DNA of 7,942 nucleotides from DATAEK01 sp036258055. Its GTDB lineage: Bacteria; Acidobacteriota; Vicinamibacteria; Vicinamibacterales; 2-12-FULL-66-21. Position 1 is the stretch's first letter. Each line of letters starts with the position of its first letter. Below the pieces are notes generated by a model. That model was not told the origin of the DNA and did not search any database. It saw nothing but the letters and a program-made list of their open reading frames with translations. Of this stretch, positions 1 through 5,756 are shown one piece after another. The stretch lies in NCBI GenBank assembly GCA_036258055.1, contig DATAEK010000055.1:1-7942 (forward strand), read 5' to 3'. A program made the translations under genes and the position numbers.

Positions 1-26
1 TACTCCGCTTTGCCTGCTTTATTCAG

Positions 27-76
27 GCCGCGGGGCCCCACCCCCGCGGCTACTCGCGGCTCGGTACGCTCGCCGC
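27..76. repeat. Pair of GC-rich hairpins downstream of rseP
   Basis: Positions 27-35 (GCCGCGGGG) and 42-50 (CCCCGCGGC) form a perfect 9-bp inverted repeat around a 6-base loop. A second, weaker inverted repeat follows (GCGGC at 56-60, GCCGC at 72-76, 11-base loop). The heptamer CGCGGCT also occurs twice, at 45-51 and 55-61. The element lies in the noncoding tail after rseP. Read on the minus strand, the strong stem is followed by CTGAATAAAGC with no T run, so it is not a canonical intrinsic terminator. It may stabilise the 3' end of the operon transcript, or be a copy of a REP-like interspersed repeat. One copy in one window cannot decide between these. The inverted repeats are seen directly; the role is inference. 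Confidence 0.55.
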
Positions 77-99
77 TGGTTAGCAGCGACACCCTGCTT

Positions 100-114
100 T
101 CAGAACGATTCTGA
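100..114. repeat. Short inverted repeat just after the rseP stop
   Basis: TCAGAA (100-105) and TTCTGA (109-114) are perfect 6-bp complements around a CGA loop, starting 9 bases beyond the rseP stop codon. No T run follows on the minus strand (AAGCAGGGTG), so it would be at most a weak pause or 3'-end stabilising hairpin. Nothing coding is visible in 1-123. Confidence 0.4.
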
Positions 115-123
115 CGATACCTC

Positions 124-1443
124 CTACCTCCACGGCATCAATCGTTCGATCCATTGGATGCGGGTCAGGTCGTTGTAGATGACGGTGACCATCAGCGTGA
201 CGAGGAGCAGGAAGCCAGCGATGAGCATCTTCTCTTTGACCTTGATGCTGAAATCGCGGCGGGACAGGCCTTCTAGAGCGAGGATGAGGATGTGGCCGCC
301 GTCGAGCACGGGAACCGGCATCAGGTTCAGGAGCCCGAGGTTGAGACTGATCATGGCCATCAGGCTGAAGAGCGGGATCCAGCCCTGTTCGGCGGCATCA
401 CCCGAGAGATCCGCAATTGCAACCGGACCCATCAGCTGCTTGACCGAGGTCTCTCGAGTGAAGAGGCCGATCAGCGTCTTGACGATCAGGCGCGTCCACT
501 CCCAGTTGCGCTCCGCGCTCAACTTCAGCGCCTCGGCGAACGACGGCTGAACGTTGCGCAGTTGCATGCCGCTGATCGTGGCGCCGATGCGGACGGTTCC
601 ACTGACCTTGTGCGGCGTGACCTCGAACACCTTCGTCTCGCCGTTGCGCTCGACTTCGATCGACATCGGCTGATCCTGGTGCGCTTTGATCAAAGCGATC
701 ACCCGATCGCGCGAGACGTTGCGCTCGCCCGCGGCCGACATGATCACGTCGTCGGCCTGCAGGCCGGCACTGTGCGCGGCCTCGCCGCCGTTGACGGCCG
801 TGATCTGCGGATGCATCTCAGGCAGGATGCCGAGATCCCCCGCTTCGAACTTCCCGACGGCCTTCGGCGTGATGCGGACGTCGACCAGCTGTCCGTCGCG
901 CTGTACGCCGAGCGTAATGGGCTTGTTCGCCTTGGGCAGCACCTCGTTGAGGAGGAACTCCCAGTTCGGCACAGGCTGGTCATCGATCGCGATGATCCGA
1001 TCGTGTGGCTTCAACCCGGCTTGCTCCGCCGGGGTCCCGGCCGTCACCGAGCCGACCACCACGGGCTGCTGCTCGTAGGCGGGCAGCTGGGCACCCTGGT
1101 AGAGCACCAACGCCATCACGATGAACGCCAGGGCCAGGTTCATGATGGGACCCATCACGAGCACCTGGAACCGCTGCCACTTCGACTTCGACAGGAACTC
1201 GTCTTCGGCCCCGGTCCGAGACTCGTCGGCGTTCTCGCCAGCCATCTTGACGTAGCCGCCCAGCGGGATCGCACTCACGCAGTACTCGGTGTCACCCCGC
1301 TGGAAGGAGAGCAGCTTGGGGCCGAACCCCAGCGAGAAGGTCAACACGCGGACGCCGATGCGGCGGGCAGCGAGGAAATGGCCGAGCTCGTGGACGAACA
1401 CGAGGATGCCGAGCACGAAAACAAAAGCCAAAATACTCGTCAC
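124..1443 (-). CDS. rseP: RIP metalloprotease RseP (site-2 protease, M50 family)
   Basis: This is a 439-residue intramembrane zinc metalloprotease. In the family it makes the second cut in regulated intramembrane proteolysis, typically of anti-sigma factors, in the cytoplasmic membrane. The first membrane segment (about residues 4-26) carries the HELGH zinc motif (H18, E19, H22). A second hydrophobic segment lies at about 96-117. Two tandem PDZ domains follow (about 126-195 and 208-278), as in E. coli RseP. The C-terminal membrane part contains NLMPVPVLDGGH, with the third zinc ligand at D381, and a last hydrophobic segment at about 408-425. Length is normal for the family. The start is GTG (1443-1441), chosen because a GAGGAG Shine-Dalgarno lies 4 bases upstream and the protein begins directly with the first membrane segment. 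It is the last gene of the uppS-cdsA-dxr-rseP block, 35 bases after dxr. The local substrate is unknown. Confidence 0.96.
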   Translation of the reverse strand: MTSILAFVFVLGILVFVHELGHFLAARRIGVRVLTFSLGFGPKLLSFQRGDTEYCVSAIPLGGYVKMAGENADESRTGAEDEFLSKSKWQRFQVLVMGPIMNLALAFIVMALVLYQGAQLPAYEQQPVVVGSVTAGTPAEQAGLKPHDRIIAIDDQPVPNWEFLLNEVLPKANKPITLGVQRDGQLVDVRITPKAVGKFEAGDLGILPEMHPQITAVNGGEAAHSAGLQADDVIMSAAGERNVSRDRVIALIKAHQDQPMSIEVERNGETKVFEVTPHKVSGTVRIGATISGMQLRNVQPSFAEALKLSAERNWEWTRLIVKTLIGLFTRETSVKQLMGPVAIADLSGDAAEQGWIPLFSLMAMISLNLGLLNLMPVPVLDGGHILILALEGLSRRDFSIKVKEKMLIAGFLLLVTLMVTVIYNDLTRIQWIERLMPWR

Positions 1444-1447
1444 AGAA

Positions 1448-1453
1448 CTCCTC
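1448..1453 (-). promoter_or_regulatory. Shine-Dalgarno site for rseP (GAGGAG)
   Basis: GAGGAG on the minus strand lies 4 bases before the GTG start of rseP and supports that non-ATG start. It is the only clear Shine-Dalgarno sequence at any gene start in the window. Most other starts show none and appear to rely on stop-start overlap. The site overlaps one copy of a 9-bp direct repeat (TCGCTGAGG). Confidence 0.7.
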
Positions 1454-1485
1454 AGCGAACTGAAACAGTCATTTTACCTCAGCGA
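1450..1485 (-). repeat. 9-bp direct repeat flanking the dxr-rseP junction
   Basis: TCGCTGAGG on the minus strand occurs at 1485-1477, where it contains the dxr stop TGA, and again at 1458-1450, where it supplies part of the rseP ribosome-binding site. The copies are 27 bases apart start to start. Between them is an ACTG-TTT-CAGT dyad (1459-1469). It looks like a small duplication that moved or created the rseP initiation region; that origin is inference. Confidence 0.5.
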
Positions 1486-2648
1486 GCCGCCCGACCCGCG
1501 AACTCCGTGGCCCAACGCTCGATCACACGAACGTCATCGAGATCACGAATCTGGCTGGACCCGTGGCGCTCGTACTCGTCCATCGTGCGGCCAATGACCT
1601 CGGGGATGGCCGTGAACCGCAAACGCCGATCCAGAAACGATGAGACGGCAACCTCGTTCGCGGCGTTCAGCACGACGGGCAGCCCGGGCTCACCCGCCAG
1701 CGCCCGGAAGGCCAGGCCCAGGCAGGGAAAGCGTGTGGTGTCCGGCGTCTCGAAATCGAGCCGGCCGCAGCGGGTCAGATCGAGCGGTGCGAGAGGTGCA
1801 GCCCAGCGATCGGGGTAGGAGAAAGCGTACTGAATCGGCAACCGCATGTCGGTGACGCCGAGCTGGGCAATGATCGATCCATCCAGGAGCTCCACCATCG
1901 AGTGCACGACCGACTGGGGATGAACGACGACGTCGATCTGTGTGGGGCCGACCCCGAACAGCCAGTGCGCCTCGATTACCTCGAGCCCCTTGTTCATGAG
2001 GGTCGCGGAGTCGATCGTGATTTTCGGTCCCATTTTCCACGTCGGGTGCCGCAGGGCGTCATCGGCCGTCACCGTGTCGAGCGACTCGCGCGCGAGCGAG
2101 CGGAATGGACCGCCCGACGCCGTGAGGATCAACCTCGAGATCTCCGAGAAGGGGCGGCCGTGCAGGCACTGATGAATCGCATTGTGCTCGCTATCCACCG
2201 GAAGCACCGCGACGCCGCGGCGGCGCGCCGCCGCCATCACGATCGATCCGGCCATCACGAGCACTTCTTTGTTCGCAAGGGCGATCGTCTTGCCGGCAGC
2301 GATCGCGTGCAGCACGGCGTCGAGACCGGCGGTGCCGGATGACGCGAAGAGCACGACGTCGGCGTCGGGATGCGTGGCGGCGGCAATCAGTCCTTCAGGA
2401 CCGCACGCCGCCGTGCGAGGCACGAACGCTCCATCCTGCGCGATTGCCTGCTGCGCCTCCCTGAGCGCCGGCATGGTCGCCATCGCGATGGTGTCCGGTT
2501 CGAATCGCCGGACCTGCTCGACGAACCGGGGCACGTTCTCACCGGCCGCGAGCGCGACCACGCGCAGCCGTTCCGGATGCGCGGCGATGACCGCCAGGGC
2601 GCTCTGACCGATCGAGCCGGTCGATCCGAGGATCGCGATACGCTTCAT
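1479..2648 (-). CDS. dxr: 1-deoxy-D-xylulose 5-phosphate reductoisomerase
   Basis: This cytoplasmic enzyme of the MEP isoprenoid pathway converts DXP to 2-C-methyl-D-erythritol 4-phosphate using NADPH and a divalent metal. It is the target of fosmidomycin. The 389 residues match the family length. The N-terminal NADPH-binding loop is LGSTGSIG (residues 7-14). ALANKEVLV (123-131) is the conserved cofactor-domain segment. The metal site is visible as VDSEHNA (D152, E154) and MNKGLEV (E223). The substrate-binding segments TASGGPFR (176-183), HPTWKMG (201-207) and HPQSVVHSMVE (243-253) are intact. The ATG start overlaps the cdsA stop by one base (TGATG) and has no Shine-Dalgarno sequence, so translation is probably coupled to cdsA. 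Its place between cdsA and rseP is the common bacterial order. The product feeds the isoprenoid chain that UppS, encoded two genes earlier, elongates. Confidence 0.98.
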   Translation of the reverse strand: MKRIAILGSTGSIGQSALAVIAAHPERLRVVALAAGENVPRFVEQVRRFEPDTIAMATMPALREAQQAIAQDGAFVPRTAACGPEGLIAAATHPDADVVLFASSGTAGLDAVLHAIAAGKTIALANKEVLVMAGSIVMAAARRRGVAVLPVDSEHNAIHQCLHGRPFSEISRLILTASGGPFRSLARESLDTVTADDALRHPTWKMGPKITIDSATLMNKGLEVIEAHWLFGVGPTQIDVVVHPQSVVHSMVELLDGSIIAQLGVTDMRLPIQYAFSYPDRWAAPLAPLDLTRCGRLDFETPDTTRFPCLGLAFRALAGEPGLPVVLNAANEVAVSSFLDRRLRFTAIPEVIGRTMDEYERHGSSQIRDLDDVRVIERWATEFAGRAAR

Positions 2649-3433
2649 CAGGAGTGGAGATATCGAGTGAACACGTAGAACACCGGACCGGCGAACAGCC
2701 AGCTGTCAATCCGATCGAGCACCCCGCCGTGACCCGGAATCAGAGACGAGGAATCCTTCACGCCGGCGCTTCGTTTGAGGAGCGATTCGAAAAGGTCGCC
2801 GACCATACCGAGCGCCACGACCGCGGCCGCGACGAGGACGAGCAGCGGCAGCCCGGCATCCGGAAAGAGCCGCACGGCGCCGGCGGTCATCGCCAGAGTG
2901 CCGAGGATCATGCCTCCCAGGGCGCCTTCGACGGTTTTCTTCGGGCTGATGGCTGGCGCCAGCAGGTGGCGTCCAAAGGCGCGGCCCGAATAGTACTGCG
3001 CGGAATCGCTGATGACGATCGTCGCCATCAGGAGCAACAGCGCCTCACGGCTCGAGGACCGGACCGCCGCCAGCGCACCGAGCGGCACGCCGATGTACAG
3101 CACCGGAAAAAGTGCGCACGCCGCGTCTCGCAGGATCGCCGGTCCGGGATTGCCGGATGCGACCGCAAGAGCGCCAACCACGATGAGCGCGCTGATTGCG
3201 ACGAGGTCGAGCGGGGGAGGCCAGAACGCCACCGCGGCGCAAGCGGCGACGACCGCCGCGCCCGATACCGCGCGCGGAATGTGCGCGCCCAGCGCAGCGG
3301 CAAGGTCTGCGTACTCGATGAAGGCGAGTACCGCGGCAATCTCAGCGAAAACGAGGGTGGCGAGTGGCGGCAGGTACCAGACAATGCCGACCACGATCGG
3401 AATGAGGACGACCGCGCTGAGGACGCGGGTCAT
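2648..3433 (-). CDS. cdsA: Phosphatidate cytidylyltransferase (CDP-diglyceride synthase)
   Basis: This integral membrane enzyme makes CDP-diacylglycerol from CTP and phosphatidic acid, the branch point of phospholipid synthesis. The 261 residues are mostly hydrophobic, with several membrane segments (for example about 4-20, 60-70, 78-92, 133-142 and 195-212). The family signature runs from S217 to D243: SLLKR, then VKDSSSLIPGHGG, then LDRID. The preceding loop has ISPKKTVEG (162-170), also typical of the family. The ATG at 3433 is chosen because the conserved membrane start (MTRVLSAVVLIPIVV) begins there. The same frame stays open upstream, but that part reads antisense-like low-complexity residues within uppS. 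There is no Shine-Dalgarno sequence. The start overlaps the stop of a 13-codon mini-ORF (ATGA), and the gene's own stop overlaps the dxr start (TGATG). The position where many homologues have DTGAY reads SDSAQYY (142-148). Confidence 0.96.
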   Translation of the reverse strand: MTRVLSAVVLIPIVVGIVWYLPPLATLVFAEIAAVLAFIEYADLAAALGAHIPRAVSGAAVVAACAAVAFWPPPLDLVAISALIVVGALAVASGNPGPAILRDAACALFPVLYIGVPLGALAAVRSSSREALLLLMATIVISDSAQYYSGRAFGRHLLAPAISPKKTVEGALGGMILGTLAMTAGAVRLFPDAGLPLLVLVAAAVVALGMVGDLFESLLKRSAGVKDSSSLIPGHGGVLDRIDSWLFAGPVFYVFTRYLHS

Positions 3434-3471
3434 GCGGCAACGGCGAAGCGCGGCGTGGAAATCAGCCGCAT
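3430..3471 (-). CDS. Possible 13-codon coupling mini-ORF between uppS and cdsA
   Basis: An ATG at 3471-3469 overlaps the uppS TGA stop by one base (TGATG). The frame encodes MRLISTPRFAVAA and ends in TGA at 3432-3430, which overlaps the cdsA ATG (ATGA). It therefore fills the 37-base uppS-cdsA gap, with a reinitiation-type overlap at both ends. cdsA has no Shine-Dalgarno sequence of its own, so a ribosome ending uppS could reach cdsA through this short frame. The frame and overlaps are seen directly. That it is translated, or matters for anything beyond ribosome delivery, is inference, and a chance frame of this length is possible. Confidence 0.3.
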   Translation of the reverse strand: MRLISTPRFAVAA

Positions 3472-4256
3472 CAGCGACCGGCGATTGCGGGCTGCTTGAT
3501 GCCGCCGTACCGGCGATCGCGTTTCTGATACGCGAGGACCGCCTCGAGCAGGTGGCGCTTCCGGAAATCGGGCCAGAGCGTTTCGGTGACCCAGATTTCC
3601 GCATACGCGATCTGCCAGAGCAGGAAATTGCTGACGCGCATTTCACCGCTCGTTCGGATGAGCAGATCCGGATCCGGCTGACCCGACGTGTACAGGAAAC
3701 TCGCGAAACGTGGCTCGTCGAGCTCTTCCGCCTGGATCCCGGCAGCCAACGCTTTCTTCGCGGCTTCCACGATCTCGGCGCGGCCGCCGTAGTTCAGCGC
3801 GATGTTGAAGAGCATGCCGCCGTTGGCGGCGGTCTTCTCCTCGGCCATCTCGAGCTCTCGGCGAATGTCAGACGCGAGTTCACCCGCGCGGCCGATCACG
3901 CGAAATCGGATGTTGTTTCGCAGAAGGGTGTTCAACTCGAGACGCAGATACCGCTTGAGGAGCGCCATCAGCGTCGAAACCTCGGCGGCCGGCCGCTTCC
4001 AGTTCTCGACCGAGAACGCGTAGAGGGTCAGCACCTGAATGCCCAGCCGGGCCGACCCCTCAACGACCTCACGCACCGATTCAATCCCGGCCCGATGCCC
4101 CTCGACCCGCGGCAGGTGCCGCTGAGCCGCCCAGCGGCCGTTTCCGTCCATGATCACCGCCACGTGTGCCGGCAGCCGATCGAAGTTGACCTGCTGCGCC
4201 AGGCTCTCTTCGATGGAGCCGGGCGGCACGACGGAGAGGATGTCTTGAAGCGACAT
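3471..4256 (-). CDS. uppS: Isoprenyl transferase (undecaprenyl diphosphate synthase)
   Basis: This cis-prenyltransferase condenses isopentenyl diphosphate onto farnesyl diphosphate to give the C55 carrier lipid of peptidoglycan and O-antigen synthesis. It acts at the cytoplasmic membrane face. The 261 residues include the catalytic region VIMDGNGRWA (34-43, catalytic Asp at D37), LTLYAFSVENWKRP (76-89), NYGGRAEI (155-162), and the C-terminal DPDLLIRTSGEMRVSNF (195-211) with the following LWQIAYAEIW and WPDF motifs. All expected motifs are present. The N-terminus is about 10 residues longer before the catalytic Asp than in E. coli. The ATG at 4256 is the only upstream start that keeps the conserved LPAHVAVIMDG segment; there is no clear Shine-Dalgarno sequence. 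A candidate promoter lies 26-55 bases upstream, so uppS may begin a transcript covering cdsA, dxr and rseP. Exact chain length (C55 or other) cannot be read from sequence alone. Confidence 0.97.
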   Translation of the reverse strand: MSLQDILSVVPPGSIEESLAQQVNFDRLPAHVAVIMDGNGRWAAQRHLPRVEGHRAGIESVREVVEGSARLGIQVLTLYAFSVENWKRPAAEVSTLMALLKRYLRLELNTLLRNNIRFRVIGRAGELASDIRRELEMAEEKTAANGGMLFNIALNYGGRAEIVEAAKKALAAGIQAEELDEPRFASFLYTSGQPDPDLLIRTSGEMRVSNFLLWQIAYAEIWVTETLWPDFRKRHLLEAVLAYQKRDRRYGGIKQPAIAGR

Positions 4257-4281
4257 GACGTCAGGCGGAAACTAAACCTCG

Positions 4282-4311
4282 ATGATACAGGCTCTTAGAA
4301 CGGCCGTTCAA
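4282..4311 (-). promoter_or_regulatory. Candidate sigma70-type promoter for the uppS operon
   Basis: On the minus strand TTGAAC (4311-4306) is followed after 18 bases by TATCAT (4287-4282). The boxes match the -35 consensus in four of six positions and the -10 in five of six. Initiation about 7 bases further on would leave an untranslated leader of roughly 20 bases before the uppS ATG. It lies in the 95-base truA-uppS gap, the largest gap in the left half of the window, where a transcription start is reasonable. The boxes are seen directly; promoter activity is inference. Confidence 0.45.
4298..4309. promoter_or_regulatory. Perfect 12-bp palindrome overlapping the candidate -35 box
   Basis: GAACGGCCGTTC is a perfect 12-base dyad. 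It covers most of the proposed -35 element and the adjacent spacer of the uppS promoter. The placement fits an operator for a dimeric repressor, but no regulator is known or visible here, and a GC-rich genome produces some palindromes by chance. Confidence 0.35.
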
Positions 4312-4347
4312 GGCGCGCACCGGTCTCGCTTTGTAGTATAAAGCAGA

Positions 4348-4362
4348 TCCGCTAGTAGCGGA
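4348..4362 (-). terminator. Inverted repeat spanning the truA stop codon, possible weak terminator
   Basis: TCCGCT and AGCGGA pair perfectly (6 bp) around a 3-base loop. The truA TAG stop lies within the structure. The minus-strand sequence after it is TCTGCTTTATACTAC, only moderately T-rich, so termination would be weak. It lies just before the uppS promoter region, which fits a transcript boundary. Confidence 0.3.
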
Positions 4363-5095
4363 CGTCAATGAGAAACAGCCCTGCCGGAGGCGCCGTGTCC
4401 CCCGCGGCGGCGCGGTTGCGACCGGCAAGCACGTCTCCCACACGCTCCACCGGCCATCGAGACAGTCCAACCTCGATGAGCGTGCCGATGATGCTTCTCA
4501 CCATGTGCCGGAGAAAGCCGTCGCCGGTCACTCGCATGACCAGCGGATCGGCGGGGCCGGATCCTGGACGCCAGTCGATCGCCTCGATCGTCCGGATCGT
4601 CGAGCTCACGACGCTCCCGGCGGTCTGAAAGGCGCTGAAGTCGTGCGTGCCGACCAGCGCCGTCGCGGCCCGACGCATCGCGTCGAGGTCGATCGGCTGC
4701 GGGACGTGCCACGCATATCGGCGGACGAATGCGGAAACGAACGGCGCGTTGACGATGCGGTACTCGTAGGTCTTGCCCGTGGCGCTGAACCGCGCGTGGA
4801 AATCGGGGACCGCTTCCTCCACTCGCAGGATGCGGACGTCTTCCGGCAGAACGGCGTTGAGCGCCCGCTGAAATGTGGCCGGATCGTGCGAGGCATTGAC
4901 GACGACGCTCGCCACCTGCCCAAGCGCGTGCACGCCGGCATCCGTACGCCCCGCACCGTGGACCGTGACCGCCCTTCCTTCGAACGGCTCCAGCGCGTCT
5001 TCGATCAGCCCCTGAATCGACGTCCCCGCCGCCTGCCGCTGCCACCCGACGTACTCGGTCCCGTCGTATTCGAGCGTCAGCTTCAGGACCCTCAT
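4352..5095 (-). CDS. truA: tRNA pseudouridine(38-40) synthase TruA
   Basis: This enzyme isomerises uridine to pseudouridine at positions 38, 39 and 40 in the anticodon stem-loop of many tRNAs, which supports reading-frame fidelity. The 247 residues match the family. The N-terminus has LTLEYDGTEYVGWQRQ (6-21). The catalytic motif GRTDAGVHA has its Asp at D52. FSATGKTYEYRI (103-114), HDFSAFQ (151-157), FLRHMVRSIIG (194-204) and the C-terminal GDTAPPAGL (232-240) are all present. The frame also has an ATG 15 codons upstream, but those extra residues (MSIPFAIFDLPFAIP) are encoded by the GGCAAATG-type repeat and are not conserved, so the ATG at 5095 before RVLKLTLEYDG is chosen. No Shine-Dalgarno sequence is seen. 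It sits between pyrE and uppS without an obvious functional link, and its stop codon lies in a small hairpin. Confidence 0.96.
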   Translation of the reverse strand: MRVLKLTLEYDGTEYVGWQRQAAGTSIQGLIEDALEPFEGRAVTVHGAGRTDAGVHALGQVASVVVNASHDPATFQRALNAVLPEDVRILRVEEAVPDFHARFSATGKTYEYRIVNAPFVSAFVRRYAWHVPQPIDLDAMRRAATALVGTHDFSAFQTAGSVVSSTIRTIEAIDWRPGSGPADPLVMRVTGDGFLRHMVRSIIGTLIEVGLSRWPVERVGDVLAGRNRAAAGDTAPPAGLFLIDVRY

Positions 5096-5100
5096 GGGGA

Positions 5101-5186
5101 TGGCAAATGGCAAATCGAAAATGGCAAATGGGATGGACAAATGGAAGCGGGCAAATGGTTATGGTGTTCCCATTTGTCATGTGCCA
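5101..5186. repeat. Degenerate GGCAAATG repeat tract between pyrE and truA
   Basis: The plus strand carries imperfect copies of (G)GCAAATGG: at 5103-5110, 5110-5115, 5123-5131, 5137-5144 (as GACAAATGG) and 5150-5158, interrupted by short spacers. An inverted copy (CCCATTTGTC) lies at 5169-5178. CAAATGG (5152-5158) and CCATTTG (5170-5176) can form a 7-bp stem. The tract fills almost the whole pyrE-truA gap and is AT-richer than its surroundings. Its minus-strand translation reads like 'PFAIC/FHLPFAI', a pattern I associate with spurious proteins from interspersed repeats in some Acidobacteriota and Myxococcota-like genomes. It is probably noncoding filler repeat. It may affect truA expression, because it forms the entire truA leader. 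Confidence 0.7.
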
Positions 5187-5199
5187 TCACGAACGTGAT
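5186..5199. repeat. Imperfect palindrome at the pyrE stop codon
   Basis: ATCACG-AA-CGTGAT is a 6+6 bp inverted repeat that contains the pyrE TGA stop. The loop is only two bases and no T run follows, so a termination role is weak. The layout resembles the inverted repeat at the truA stop. Confidence 0.3.
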
Positions 5200-5756
5200 C
5201 CCGGCTTCACGACCGGCTCTCCCTTCGCACAAAGCGGACAGGCATCTGATGAGTACGTAGGGACTTCGAGCCGCACGAGTGCCTGAAGCGGAAGCCCAAG
5301 CCCTCCTGGATCCGATCCGCGATCGACGATGCAACCGGCGCCTACGACGTGCGCGCCGGCCGCTTGAGCGAGTGCAGCCGTTTCCCTGGTCGATCCTCCG
5401 GTTGTCAGGACGTCCTCGACGATGAGGACGCGATCGGATGGCGCCAGGCTGAAGCCGCGCCTGAGCGCGAGCACGCCGTTTTCGCGCTCCGCGAAGATCG
5501 CGCGAACGCTGAGCGCGCGCCCGACCTCCTGACCGATGACGATGCCGCCGAGCGCGGGAGACAGCACCACCGTCGGCTGCAGGTGCGCCGTACGATCGGC
5601 GAGGTCGCGTCCCAGCTGTTCCGCGAACTCCGGATACTGCAGCACGAGCGCGCTCTGGAGGTAGCGGTCGCTGTGCAGACCGGAAGACAGCCGGAAGTGC
5701 CCCTCGAGGAGCGCCCCCGCCTTCCGGAAAAAATCGAGGACGGTCGACTCCTGCAT
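5187..5756 (-). CDS. pyrE: Orotate phosphoribosyltransferase
   Basis: This cytoplasmic enzyme transfers the phosphoribosyl group of PRPP to orotate to give OMP, the fifth step of de novo pyrimidine synthesis. The 189 residues contain the type I PRTase PRPP-binding loop VLIVEDVLTTGGSTRE (110-125), the upstream LSPALGGIVIGQEVGRAL (65-82) and the N-terminal GHFRLSSGLHSDRYLQ (19-34), where many homologues have F-x-L-x-S-G. The C-terminal DACPLCAKGEPVVKPGSR (171-188), with its CxxC, is a tail found in one PyrE subgroup. The true start is the ATG at 5756. The frame stays open far upstream, but only as an out-of-phase reading of the peptidase gene. The ATG overlaps the peptidase stop by one base (TGATG) and lacks a good Shine-Dalgarno sequence, so translational coupling is likely. 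No other pyrimidine genes lie nearby. Confidence 0.97.
   Translation of the reverse strand: MQESTVLDFFRKAGALLEGHFRLSSGLHSDRYLQSALVLQYPEFAEQLGRDLADRTAHLQPTVVLSPALGGIVIGQEVGRALSVRAIFAERENGVLALRRGFSLAPSDRVLIVEDVLTTGGSTRETAALAQAAGAHVVGAGCIVDRGSDPGGLGLPLQALVRLEVPTYSSDACPLCAKGEPVVKPGSRS

Noticed and set aside
27..50. Intrinsic terminator after rseP
   Set aside because: The stem is strong but no T run follows in the direction of transcription, so it is listed only as a hairpin repeat.
119..125. AGGAGGT on the minus strand at the rseP stop, resembling a strong Shine-Dalgarno site for a next gene
   Set aside because: No ATG, GTG or TTG follows at usable spacing, and no open frame continues into 1-118.
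292..1818. Long plus-strand open frame (508 codons) opposite rseP and dxr
   Set aside because: It is antisense to two clearly conserved genes, has an Arg/His/Asp-rich composition typical of GC-rich shadow frames, and has no recognisable motif.
3434..3646. Upstream extension of cdsA into uppS
   Set aside because: The 71 extra residues are an out-of-phase reading of uppS, rich in Ser and Arg, while the conserved membrane N-terminus begins at the ATG at 3433.
3012..4298. Plus-strand open frame of 428 codons opposite cdsA and uppS
   Set aside because: It is a shadow of two genes with full family motifs on the other strand, has biased composition, and shows no ribosome-binding site.
4335..4368. 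TATACT (4340-4335) with TTGACG (4368-4363) as a promoter just after truA
   Set aside because: The boxes are good individually but the spacer is 22 bases, too long for a standard sigma70 promoter. The TTGAAC/TATCAT pair nearer uppS has normal spacing.
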